In this document: piece after piece, positions 1 through 5,016 of the stretch | How the letters are laid out: each line of letters starts with the position of its first letter | Position numbering within the stretch: the first letter of the stretch is position 1 | NCBI GenBank assembly: GCA_020061685.1 | Contig: JAGUXU010000029.1 | Span: 1 to 5,016, forward strand | Direction: 5' to 3' | From: Candidatus Omnitrophota bacterium | Lineage (GTDB): Bacteria; Omnitrophota; Gorgyraeia; Pluralincolimonadales; Pluralincolimonadaceae | DNA length: 5,016 bases | The notes under the pieces: generated by a model | Databases searched by the model: none | What the model was told of the DNA's origin: nothing | What the model saw: the letters and a program-made list of their open reading frames with translations, nothing else | Position numbers and translations under genes: made by a program

Positions 1-18
1 CCTGATCTCTTTTTTCAT
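1..18 (-). CDS. First six codons of the next gene in the operon (partial)
   Basis: An ATG at 16-18 overlaps the glyA TGA as ATGA, the same junction type used by tsaC, the phosphatase and glyA in this window. Only Met-Lys-Lys-Glu-Ile-Arg is visible before the left edge. A weak GGGA lies about 6 nt upstream of the ATG. Six residues cannot identify a product. From remembered gene order in other bacteria, where a dCMP/cytidine deaminase or nrdR often follows glyA, a dCMP deaminase is a possible guess (the NrdR N-terminus, a CxxC zinc motif, is not seen), but this is inference only. Confidence 0.55.
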
Positions 19-1262
19 ATTAAATCCCGCCGAAGAGGAAATCTCGCGACAAGATCTCCCACTTTTTGCCTGACGCGGCCTATCGCCGCCTCGTCCGTGC
101 AATTAGTTAAGACACTGTCCATTAAGCCCGCTATCTCACCCATCTCCGGTTCTTTCATGCCGCGCGTCGTGACCGCGGGCACGCCTATCCTTATGCCGCT
201 GGGCTTTCCGGGAGGGTTCGGGTCGTAGGGTATCGTGTTCTTGTTCACTGTTATCCTCGCCTTATCAAGCGCCTCCTGGGCGTCCTTTCCGTTGAAACCC
301 CTGCTGTTCAAGTCAACGGAGAAGAGGTGTGTGTCGGTGCCGCCGGAAACTATCCTGTAGCCGCGTTTCTGGAACGCCTCGGCTAAAGCGCGCGCGTTCT
401 TCTGGATCTGCTTCTGATATTCCTTAAACTTGGGCTGCAGCGCTTCTTTAAACGAGACCGCCTTCGCCGCGATGACGTGCATAAGCGGTCCTCCCTGTAT
501 CCCGGGAAAGACCATCGCGTCTATCTTCCTGGCAAACTCCTTCTTGCAGAGGATCATCCCGCCGCGGGGGCCCCTTAACGTCTTGTGCGTCGTCGTGGTC
601 ACGAACTCGGCGTAGGGGACGGGGTCGGGATGTATACCTGCCGCGACCAGGCCCGCGAAATGCGCCATATCCACCATGAGGAAAGCGCCGACCTTATCGC
701 ATATATCCCTGAATCTCTTAAAATCTATGGCGCGGGAATAATTGGACGCCCCGGCCAGTATCATCTTCGGTTTATGCTCCTGCGCGAGCCGCAGGATCTC
801 GTCGTAGTCGAGCGTCTCGGTCTTGCGGTCGACAAGATACGGCACGATCTTGAAATATTTCCCGGAGAAGTTCGCTTTATGCCCGTGCGTTAAATGGCCG
901 CCGCAGGCGAGGTCAAGCGCCATGACCGTATCGCCCATATTAAGCGCCGCGAAATACACTGCCATATTTGCCGAGGAACCGCAGTGCGGCTGGACATTCG
1001 CGTGTTCCGCCTTGAAGAGTTCCTTGGCACGCTCTATCGCGAGTCTCTCGGCGACGTCGATATACTCACAGCCGCCGTACCAGCGCGCCGCGGGATACCC
1101 CTCCGCGTATTTATCCGTCAGGACGGAACCCTGGGCTTCCAGGACAGCGCTGCTGCAGATGTTCTCGCTGGCTATCAATTCTAGGTTCTGCTCCTGCCTG
1201 CGGGCTTCGCTGAGTATCGCCTCGTAGATCTCCGGATCGACTTTATTCAGAGTACCCATCAT
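15..1262 (-). CDS. glyA: Serine hydroxymethyltransferase
   Basis: GlyA is a PLP enzyme that converts serine plus tetrahydrofolate to glycine plus 5,10-methylene-THF. It supplies glycine to PurD and one-carbon units for purine and thymidylate synthesis. The 415 residues are full length for bacterial SHMT. Visible blocks are ELIASEN (28-34), TDKYAEGYP (49-57), YGGCEYID (62-69), GGHLTHG (121-127, His123 being the PLP-stacking histidine), VDMAHFAGLVAAG (197-209, Asp198 and His201), TTTTHKTLRGPRGG (222-235, PLP lysine Lys227), FPGIQGGP (252-259) and SGIRIG (355-360, carboxylate-binding Arg358). Cys94 stands where E. coli has Ser in QPHSG, and Cys120 where E. coli has His before GGHLTHG; neither is a known catalytic residue. 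The gene starts with two adjacent ATGs. GGAGG suits the second slightly better, while the first forms an ATGA with the rpiB stop. The TGA stop overlaps a downstream ATG. Confidence 0.97.
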   Translation of the reverse strand: MMGTLNKVDPEIYEAILSEARRQEQNLELIASENICSSAVLEAQGSVLTDKYAEGYPAARWYGGCEYIDVAERLAIERAKELFKAEHANVQPHCGSSANMAVYFAALNMGDTVMALDLACGGHLTHGHKANFSGKYFKIVPYLVDRKTETLDYDEILRLAQEHKPKMILAGASNYSRAIDFKRFRDICDKVGAFLMVDMAHFAGLVAAGIHPDPVPYAEFVTTTTHKTLRGPRGGMILCKKEFARKIDAMVFPGIQGGPLMHVIAAKAVSFKEALQPKFKEYQKQIQKNARALAEAFQKRGYRIVSGGTDTHLFSVDLNSRGFNGKDAQEALDKARITVNKNTIPYDPNPPGKPSGIRIGVPAVTTRGMKEPEMGEIAGLMDSVLTNCTDEAAIGRVRQKVGDLVARFPLRRDLI

Positions 1263-1699
1263 TTATCCTCCAACGCTTTTATCTGATTGACCCTTCTTAA
1301 ATGCCTTCCGCCCAGACGCCTGGTCTTAAGCCACACATCTATGATCCGTTTCGCCTTATATATATTCGTGGTCTTTGAGCCGAGGACGATGACGTTTGAA
1401 TCGTTGTGCTCGCGGGAAGACCTGGCGGCCTCCGCGCTGTCCACCAGGGCCGCCCTTATGCCGCGGACCTTATTCGCGACTATCGACATCCCTATCCCGC
1501 TCTTGCAGATCAGGATCCCGCGTGGATATTTCCCGGCGGCGACGGCGCGCGCGACGGTAAAACCGTATTTAGGGTAATCGCAGGGCTCGGGAGAATACGT
1601 CCCGAAATCCTTGACCGTATGCCTTTTTACCTTCAGGTATTTTATTATCTTCGCCTTCAGATCAAACCCGCCGTGATCGGCGCCTATCGCGATCCGCAT
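1259..1699 (-). CDS. rpiB: Ribose-5-phosphate isomerase B
   Basis: RpiB interconverts ribulose 5-phosphate and ribose 5-phosphate in the pentose phosphate pathway; ribose 5-phosphate is the precursor of PRPP, hence of the purines made by the upstream genes. The 146 residues match the RpiB/LacAB family. Visible elements are GADHGGFDLK (6-15, with Asp8 and His9), DYP (41-43), ILICKSGIGMSIVANK (62-77), REHNDSNV (96-103) and GGRHLRRV (130-137). Cys65 corresponds to the catalytic base of E. coli RpiB (Cys66), and Ser67 takes the place of Thr68. His98/Asn99 and Arg132/Arg136 correspond to the ring-opening and phosphate-binding residues. Related LacA/LacB and allose-6-phosphate isomerases share the fold, but the gene neighbourhood favours RpiB. 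GGGAGA at 1706-1711 lies 6 nt before the ATG at 1699. The start overlaps the phosphatase gene by 16 nt, and the TGA stop overlaps the glyA start. Confidence 0.94.
   Translation of the reverse strand: MRIAIGADHGGFDLKAKIIKYLKVKRHTVKDFGTYSPEPCDYPKYGFTVARAVAAGKYPRGILICKSGIGMSIVANKVRGIRAALVDSAEAARSSREHNDSNVIVLGSKTTNIYKAKRIIDVWLKTRRLGGRHLRRVNQIKALEDK
1267..1271 (-). promoter_or_regulatory. Ribosome-binding site of glyA
   Basis: GGAGG on the minus strand is 4 nt from the first ATG (1260-1262) and 7 nt from the second, adjacent ATG (1257-1259). The spacing is nearer the usual optimum for the second, so SHMT may begin at 1259 and be one residue shorter. Confidence 0.7.
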
Positions 1700-2160
1700 A
1701 TCTTATCTCCCAGTTTTTCTATCGCTTCTTTTAGCGTCATCATGACCGACTCGTAGACCTCCTTCGGTTTGCCGATGGGATCGACGATCCAAAGGTTCAT
1801 CTTCGCGCCGGCCTCCTTACCGTAGGCGTATTCCAGCAAGAGATGCGTCTTTTCTTTCGCCCCGGGAACGATGCTCAATATCATCTCGATATGGGCCGGT
1901 TCCATGCCCAATATCAGATCGGCTTCTTTGATCATCTCCTGAGTCACCGGCTGCGCCCGATGGGCGGAGATATCGATTCCTTCTCTCCGCATCACCTCGA
2001 TGGCGTTGGAGCTTGCCATCATCCCGGGCAGCGTGGAGATGCCCGCCGAAACCACCTTTATCCCGCAACCATGGTCCTTGAGGTATTTACTTAAGAGCCC
2101 CTCGGCCATGACGCTGCGGCAGGAATTGCCGGTACAGATAAAGAGGACCGTCTTGATCAT
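1684..2160 (-). CDS. Low-molecular-weight protein phosphatase family (YwlE/Wzb/arsenate-reductase fold)
   Basis: This is a small cytosolic cysteine phosphatase that removes phosphate through a phosphocysteine intermediate. The 158 residues match the family. The CX5R P-loop near the N-terminus is CTGNSCRS (9-16), with nucleophile Cys9 and Arg15; SAG (38-40) follows. The likely general acid is Asp127 in VDPIGKP. The DPYY tyrosine pair of eukaryotic LMW-PTPs is absent, as in bacterial YwlE and arsenate-reductase-like members. YwlE, the Bacillus protein-arginine phosphatase, has Thr at the P-loop position that is Ser13 here, and DPFGG where this has DPIGK. The gene place (after the ywlC homologue, before rpiB and glyA) matches ywlE, so it is probably its positional counterpart. 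The true substrate (phosphoarginine, phosphotyrosine, other) cannot be read from sequence. GAGGAG at 2169-2174 lies 8 nt before the ATG. Its TAG stop overlaps rpiB by 16 nt. Confidence 0.88.
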   Translation of the reverse strand: MIKTVLFICTGNSCRSVMAEGLLSKYLKDHGCGIKVVSAGISTLPGMMASSNAIEVMRREGIDISAHRAQPVTQEMIKEADLILGMEPAHIEMILSIVPGAKEKTHLLLEYAYGKEAGAKMNLWIVDPIGKPKEVYESVMMTLKEAIEKLGDKICGSR

Positions 2161-2765
2161 CCCAGCATCTCCTCTATTTCCGTCCTTGAGATCGCGCCTT
2201 CGCGCAGGATCTTAAAGTTCTTCCCGCTCATATCGACCACCGTAGACTCGACCCCTACCCTTGTCTTTCCGCCGTCGAGCACCATATCTATCTTTCCGTC
2301 CAGGTCCCTTAAGACCTCTTTGGCGCTCTTGGGCGGCCGGTTGCCGGAGATGTTCGCGCTGGGCGCCACGACCGGGATACCCGCTTTTTTTATCAAAAGG
2401 AACGCTATCCTGTTGTCCGGCATCCTGAAACCCGACTTCCTGCCGCGTTTGTCCCGCAGCACTAAAGTCAGCGGGCCGGGCCAAAATCTGTCCGCTAATT
2501 TCTTCGCGCCAGGCGGTATGCTTCCGGCCATCTTCTTTACCGCCTTTATATCGGCGATATGGACCGTCAAGGGTTTATTCCTGGGGCGCTTCTTTATCCT
2601 GTATACCTTCGCAACAGCGCCTTTATCCAGGAGGTTAGCGCCCAGCCCGTAGACGGTCTCCGTCGGGAACGCGACCAATCCGCCGCTCCTTAAGACAGAA
2701 GCCGCGGTCTTGATCTTTCCGGGCTGCGGTCTGGCTGGATCTAACCTTAATAAGATGGTCCTCAT
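2157..2765 (-). CDS. tsaC: Threonylcarbamoyl-AMP synthase, single YrdC domain (TsaC/Sua5 family)
   Basis: This enzyme makes threonylcarbamoyl-AMP from threonine, bicarbonate and ATP, the first step in the essential t6A37 modification of ANN-decoding tRNAs. The 202-residue protein is one YrdC domain. Visible blocks are FPTETVYGLGA (33-43), KKRPRNKPLTVHI (58-70, containing the KxR element K58/R60), WPGPLT (95-100), APSANISG (134-141, the SxN element S136/N138), GVESTVVD (171-178) and LREGAIS (187-193). It is far shorter than two-domain Sua5 (about 340 residues), so it is TsaC-like in architecture, although PTETVYGLG is the form common in Sua5-type sequences. No strong Shine-Dalgarno is seen; translation probably depends on coupling through the ATGA overlap with purE. 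It also ends in an ATGA overlap with the phosphatase gene. Bacillus ywlC occupies an equivalent place upstream of ywlE. The other t6A genes (tsaB, tsaD, tsaE) are not in the window. Confidence 0.93.
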   Translation of the reverse strand: MRTILLRLDPARPQPGKIKTAASVLRSGGLVAFPTETVYGLGANLLDKGAVAKVYRIKKRPRNKPLTVHIADIKAVKKMAGSIPPGAKKLADRFWPGPLTLVLRDKRGRKSGFRMPDNRIAFLLIKKAGIPVVAPSANISGNRPPKSAKEVLRDLDGKIDMVLDGGKTRVGVESTVVDMSGKNFKILREGAISRTEIEEMLG

Positions 2766-3253
2766 TTAAATTTCTTGTTCTTAGCCGCGACCTCTGCCGA
2801 TAACCTTTTCTTAAACGCCTCTAATTTCTTCGCGGTCTTCGGTTCGGTCAAGCCCAGGATCTGAAGCGCGAATATAGCCGCGTTCTTAGCGCCGGCTTTG
2901 CCTATTGCCATAGTGGCAACAGGGACGCCCGACGGCATCTGCACGGTCGACAATAACGAGTCTATCCCTCTTAAGCTCTTCGTCTCCATCGGCACGCCGA
3001 TGACCGGTAATCTAGTAAGCGAAGCGACGACACCCGCCAGATGCGCCGCGCCTCCGGCGCCGGCTATTATCGCTTTTATGCCGCGCTTAGCGGCTGACTT
3101 CGCGAAAGCATGGACCAAAGCAGGGCTTCTGTGCGCCGAGAGCACTTTCAGCTCGAAGGGTACCGCGAAATCCCTCAAGACCTTAAAGCATCCTTCCATC
3201 GTCGGTAGATCCGAATCCGAACCTAATATAATAGCGATTTTTGGCTTATTCAT
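2762..3253 (-). CDS. purE: N5-carboxyaminoimidazole ribonucleotide mutase, class I PurE
   Basis: PurE converts N5-CAIR to CAIR, the carboxylation step of the purine pathway that follows PurM. The 163-residue product matches the family length. GSDSD (11-15) is the phosphate-binding loop near the N-terminus. SAHR (39-42) carries the catalytic His41, equivalent to E. coli His45, and GAGGAAHL (65-72) is the third hallmark block. The stretch GIDSLLSTVQMPSGVPVAT (96-114) is of the class I (mutase) type; it does not resemble the class II direct AIR carboxylases of animals and some spirochaetes. A class I enzyme normally needs PurK to make N5-CAIR, and no purK lies in this window. The C-terminal tail is lysine-rich, which is common. 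The ATG at 3253 has a strong GGAGGAG just upstream. Its TGA stop overlaps the tsaC start in an ATGA. Confidence 0.96.
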   Translation of the reverse strand: MNKPKIAIILGSDSDLPTMEGCFKVLRDFAVPFELKVLSAHRSPALVHAFAKSAAKRGIKAIIAGAGGAAHLAGVVASLTRLPVIGVPMETKSLRGIDSLLSTVQMPSGVPVATMAIGKAGAKNAAIFALQILGLTEPKTAKKLEAFKKRLSAEVAAKNKKFK

Positions 3254-3255
3254 AA

Positions 3256-3262
3256 CTCCTCC
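3256..3262 (-). promoter_or_regulatory. Ribosome-binding site of purE
   Basis: The minus strand reads GGAGGAG directly before TT and the ATG at 3253. The GGAGG core is 4 nt from the start, slightly short spacing. It is one of the strongest Shine-Dalgarno matches in the window, fitting the fact that purE is the one gene here not overlapped by its upstream neighbour. Confidence 0.7.
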
Positions 3263-3296
3263 GTTTTACATTTTTCGCTTTGCGCTTTACGTTCTC
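3262..3296 (-). repeat. Degenerate 7-bp tandem repeat across the purD end and purD-purE gap
   Basis: Read on the minus strand from 3296 down to 3262, the sequence divides into five consecutive heptamers: GAGAACG, TAAAGCG, CAAAGCG, AAAAATG, TAAAACG. The shared pattern is N-A-R-A-R-C-G, with one C-to-T change in unit four. The second unit supplies the purD stop codon, and the array ends at the purE ribosome-binding site. It fills nearly all of the only intergenic gap in the window. The periodicity is directly visible; that it is a real repeat family rather than chance in a short A-rich spacer is inference. Confidence 0.5.
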
Positions 3297-4561
3297 TTGA
3301 GCGCCCTGTAACCTATATCCCTCCTGAAATGCATTCCCTCGAACTCGATAAGATTGACCGCGTTATAACACTTATCTATCGCGTCTTTTATATCGGATCC
3401 CAGCGCGGTCACGTTCAATACCCGGCCGCCGGAGGTGACGATCCTGTCCCCCGTCTTTTTGGTGCCCGCATGAAAGACGTGAACATCCTTTAATCTCTTA
3501 AGGCCTTCCAGCCCCTCTATCTCAAAGCCGGTCTTGTATTCGCCGGGATATCCGCCGGAGGCCACGACGACCGAGACGCACGGCCTCGTATCCCATTGGA
3601 GGGAAAGAAGGTCTATCTCGTCGTCTATAGAGGCATCGATAAGGTCGACAAGGTCGTCCTTTAGCCTCGGCAATACCGCCTGGGTCTCCGGGTCGCCGAA
3701 TCGGCAATTGAATTCCAGGACCTTCGGGCCCGATTTGGTCAGCATCAGCCCCGCGTATAGAACGCCCTTATATTGGATGCCTTCTTTCAGCATCGCATCT
3801 ATCGTCGGATCTATGACATCTTTCATGATCCCGCCGAGCGCATCGTCCGAGACTACCGGTGCCGGAGAATACGCGCCCATCCCGCCGGTATTGGGCCCTT
3901 TATCGCCGTCGTAGATCCTCTTATGGTCCTGCGCCGAGGAGAGCGGTACCGCGTCTTCCCCGTCTGTGACGGCGATGATGGAGGCCTCTTCGCCCTCAAG
4001 GCATTCCTCTATGATAACTTTGTTGCCTGCATCCTTAAATATCTTCTTATCCATTATGGCGTCTATCGCCGCCAGTCCTTCTTCTTTCGTCGCGCAGACG
4101 ACGACACCCTTACCCGCGGCAAGGCCGTCGGCCTTTACGACGAACTTGCGCTTGAGCCCTTTTATATAGTCCTTCGCCGGGGCGCTGCTCGTGAAGACCT
4201 CAAAATCCGCGGTGGGGATATTGTATTTTTTCATAAGCGATTTCATAAAGACCTTGCTTGACTCTATCTGCGCGGCCGCCTTAGTGGGGCCGAATATCCT
4301 TATGCCCTTCGCGTTAAACTTGTCCACGATGCCCCTCGCGAGCGGCGCTTCGGGCCCTACGACGGTAAGTTCCACCTTCTGCCGGACCGCGAGATCAAGC
4401 AGCCCGTCAATATCCTCGGCTTTTATATCGGCGCACTCGGCTATATCGCAGATGCCGCCGTTTCCGGGGGCAGAATAGACCTTATCAATGTCCTTTGACT
4501 GAGCCAATTTCCAGACAAGGGCATGTTCCCGTCCGCCCGAGCCTATGACTAGAACCCGCAT
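3287..4561 (-). CDS. purD: Phosphoribosylamine--glycine ligase (GAR synthetase)
   Basis: PurD joins glycine to 5-phosphoribosylamine with ATP to form GAR, the second step of purine synthesis; it is a cytosolic ATP-grasp enzyme. The 424-residue product is full length for the family (about 420-430). The N-terminal domain opens with MRVLVIGSGGREHALVWKL (1-19), followed by APGNGG (31-36) and VVGPEAPL (67-74). The ATP-grasp core has ADGLAAGKGV (144-153), HKR (213-215), GPNTGGMGAYSP (222-233) and the signature EFNCRFGDPE (283-292). The C-terminal domain has ASGGYPG (334-340). The frame stays open to an ATG at 4609, but those 16 extra codons lie inside purM and do not look like PurD. The ATG at 4561 places the GSGGREHAL block at the usual N-terminus and has a purine-rich site upstream. 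It overlaps purM by 13 nt and ends in TAA, 33 nt before purE. Its substrate glycine is the product of glyA further down the same run. Confidence 0.97.
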   Translation of the reverse strand: MRVLVIGSGGREHALVWKLAQSKDIDKVYSAPGNGGICDIAECADIKAEDIDGLLDLAVRQKVELTVVGPEAPLARGIVDKFNAKGIRIFGPTKAAAQIESSKVFMKSLMKKYNIPTADFEVFTSSAPAKDYIKGLKRKFVVKADGLAAGKGVVVCATKEEGLAAIDAIMDKKIFKDAGNKVIIEECLEGEEASIIAVTDGEDAVPLSSAQDHKRIYDGDKGPNTGGMGAYSPAPVVSDDALGGIMKDVIDPTIDAMLKEGIQYKGVLYAGLMLTKSGPKVLEFNCRFGDPETQAVLPRLKDDLVDLIDASIDDEIDLLSLQWDTRPCVSVVVASGGYPGEYKTGFEIEGLEGLKRLKDVHVFHAGTKKTGDRIVTSGGRVLNVTALGSDIKDAIDKCYNAVNLIEFEGMHFRRDIGYRALKRT

Positions 4562-5016
4562 ATTATCTTTACCCCGCCTCGGCCTTTCTCGATAGAGCCG
4601 ACGACCCACGATTTTATCCCATGCCTGTCAAGGACCTTCTTCGCGGCCCTGAAATCTTCGGGACGGACCACGATGACCATGCCCAGCCCCATATTGAACG
4701 TGCGGAACATCTCCGTCTCGCCTATCTTTCCTTTTTCCTGTATCCGCATAAAGATCTCGGGGACTGCCCAGCTTCCCTTTACTATTACAAGCTTTTTATC
4801 CTTCGGCACTATCCGCGGGACCTTCTCTAAAAACGCTCCGCCCGTTATATGCGCTATGCCTTTGATCTTTATCTTCTTCTTCAATTCCAGGACCGGTTTT
4901 ACATAGATCCTCGTAGGCCTCAATAATTCCTTTGCGAGCGCCCTTAATTCCGGGCGCGAAAATACCTTCCTGACCAGGGAATATCCGTTAGAGTGAAGTC
5001 CGTTAGACTCAAGCCC
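4549..5016 (-). CDS. purM: Phosphoribosylformylglycinamidine cyclo-ligase (AIR synthetase), C-terminal part
   Basis: PurM closes the imidazole ring: FGAM plus ATP gives AIR, the fifth step of cytosolic de novo purine synthesis. The last 155 residues are in the window and the start lies beyond the right edge; the frame is open to base 5016. Family usual length is about 345, so roughly the C-terminal 45% (the AIRS_C domain) is seen. Recognisable blocks are GLHSNGYSLVRKV at visible residues 6-18, AHITGGAFLEKVPRI at 55-69, and the TFNMGLGMVIVV strand near 110. The C-terminal AIRS-type ending WVVGSIEKG is also present. The usual third Gly of HITGGG is Ala here (visible residue 61). A TTG at 4921-4923 could be mistaken for a start, but the PurM homology continues upstream of it. 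The TAG stop overlaps the purD start by 13 nt, indicating cotranslation. Identification is secure; only the missing half is unknown. Confidence 0.96.
   Translation of the reverse strand, partial: GLESNGLHSNGYSLVRKVFSRPELRALAKELLRPTRIYVKPVLELKKKIKIKGIAHITGGAFLEKVPRIVPKDKKLVIVKGSWAVPEIFMRIQEKGKIGETEMFRTFNMGLGMVIVVRPEDFRAAKKVLDRHGIKSWVVGSIEKGRGGVKIICGF
4572..4580 (-). promoter_or_regulatory. Ribosome-binding site of purD
   Basis: The minus strand reads GAGGCGGGG here, ending 10 nt before the ATG at 4561. It is an imperfect Shine-Dalgarno match with a long spacer, but it supports the 4561 start over the upstream in-frame ATG at 4609. The site lies within the purM coding region. Confidence 0.5.

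Noticed and set aside
823..1227. 134-codon plus-strand frame opposite glyA, with other nearby plus-strand frames
   Set aside because: Antisense to conserved SHMT motifs and without family resemblance; several overlapping frames of this kind over one gene reflect codon bias, not coding.
3254..3286. Promoter, riboswitch or terminator in the purD-purE gap
   Set aside because: At 33 nt it is too short for a purine riboswitch, and I see no stable hairpin with a U-run and no convincing -35/-10 pair.
2898..3311. 137-codon plus-strand frame opposite purE and spanning the purD-purE gap, with a hydrophobic C-terminus
   Set aside because: It is the antisense of the purE hallmark blocks; the hydrophobic end comes from the A-rich minus-strand spacer read as T-rich codons.
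3773..4261. 162-codon open frame on the plus strand, opposite purD
   Set aside because: It lies wholly antisense to a well-conserved PurD core, has no recognisable domain and an Arg/Phe/Tyr-rich composition typical of reverse-frame shadows in a G+C-rich gene.
4562..4609. 16-codon N-terminal extension of PurD from the ATG at 4609
   Set aside because: The extension is basic, does not resemble PurD and lies in the purM coding region; the ATG at 4561 gives the canonical N-terminus and has an upstream purine-rich site.
4921..4923. TTG as a start for a short 124-residue protein
   Set aside because: The frame continues upstream to the window edge with clear PurM sequence (GLHSNGYSLVRKV), so this is an internal Leu codon of a truncated-by-window purM.

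Overview
The window is a single, gapless stretch of co-directional housekeeping genes, all on the minus strand. Reading in transcription order (right to left) they are purM (partial, 5' end beyond the right edge), purD, purE, a single-domain TsaC/Sua5-type threonylcarbamoyl-AMP synthase, a low-molecular-weight phosphatase of the YwlE/arsenate-reductase fold, rpiB, glyA, and the first six codons of a further gene that runs off the left edge. Every junction is tight. Most are ATGA-type 4-nt overlaps, two are longer overlaps (13 and 16 nt), and the only real intergenic gap is 33 nt, between purD and purE. No promoter or terminator is visible, so this looks like the inside of one long, translationally coupled operon.

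Functionally the genes form a plausible unit. RpiB makes ribose 5-phosphate, the precursor of PRPP. GlyA makes glycine, the direct substrate of PurD, and one-carbon folate units used later in purine synthesis. PurD, PurM and PurE carry out three steps of the de novo IMP pathway. TsaC (tRNA t6A modification) and the phosphatase sit between purE and rpiB. From memory, Bacillus subtilis has the same partial order (ywlC, ywlE, ywlF/rpiB, glyA), so the left part is an ancient neighbourhood here joined to a purine block.

The organism cannot be named with certainty. Base composition is somewhat above half G+C by eye, with free use of ATA (Ile), AGG (Arg) and TTA (Leu) codons, clear GGAGG-type ribosome-binding sites and dense gene packing. 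That fits an uncultured, streamlined bacterium; candidate phylum Omnitrophota or a neighbour is my guess, held loosely. I see no mobile elements, CRISPR, RNA genes or defence genes, and no novel system. The points worth a second look are small: a degenerate 7-bp tandem repeat filling the purD-purE gap, the P-loop and acid-loop variants of the phosphatase, and some active-site-proximal substitutions in GlyA and PurM.
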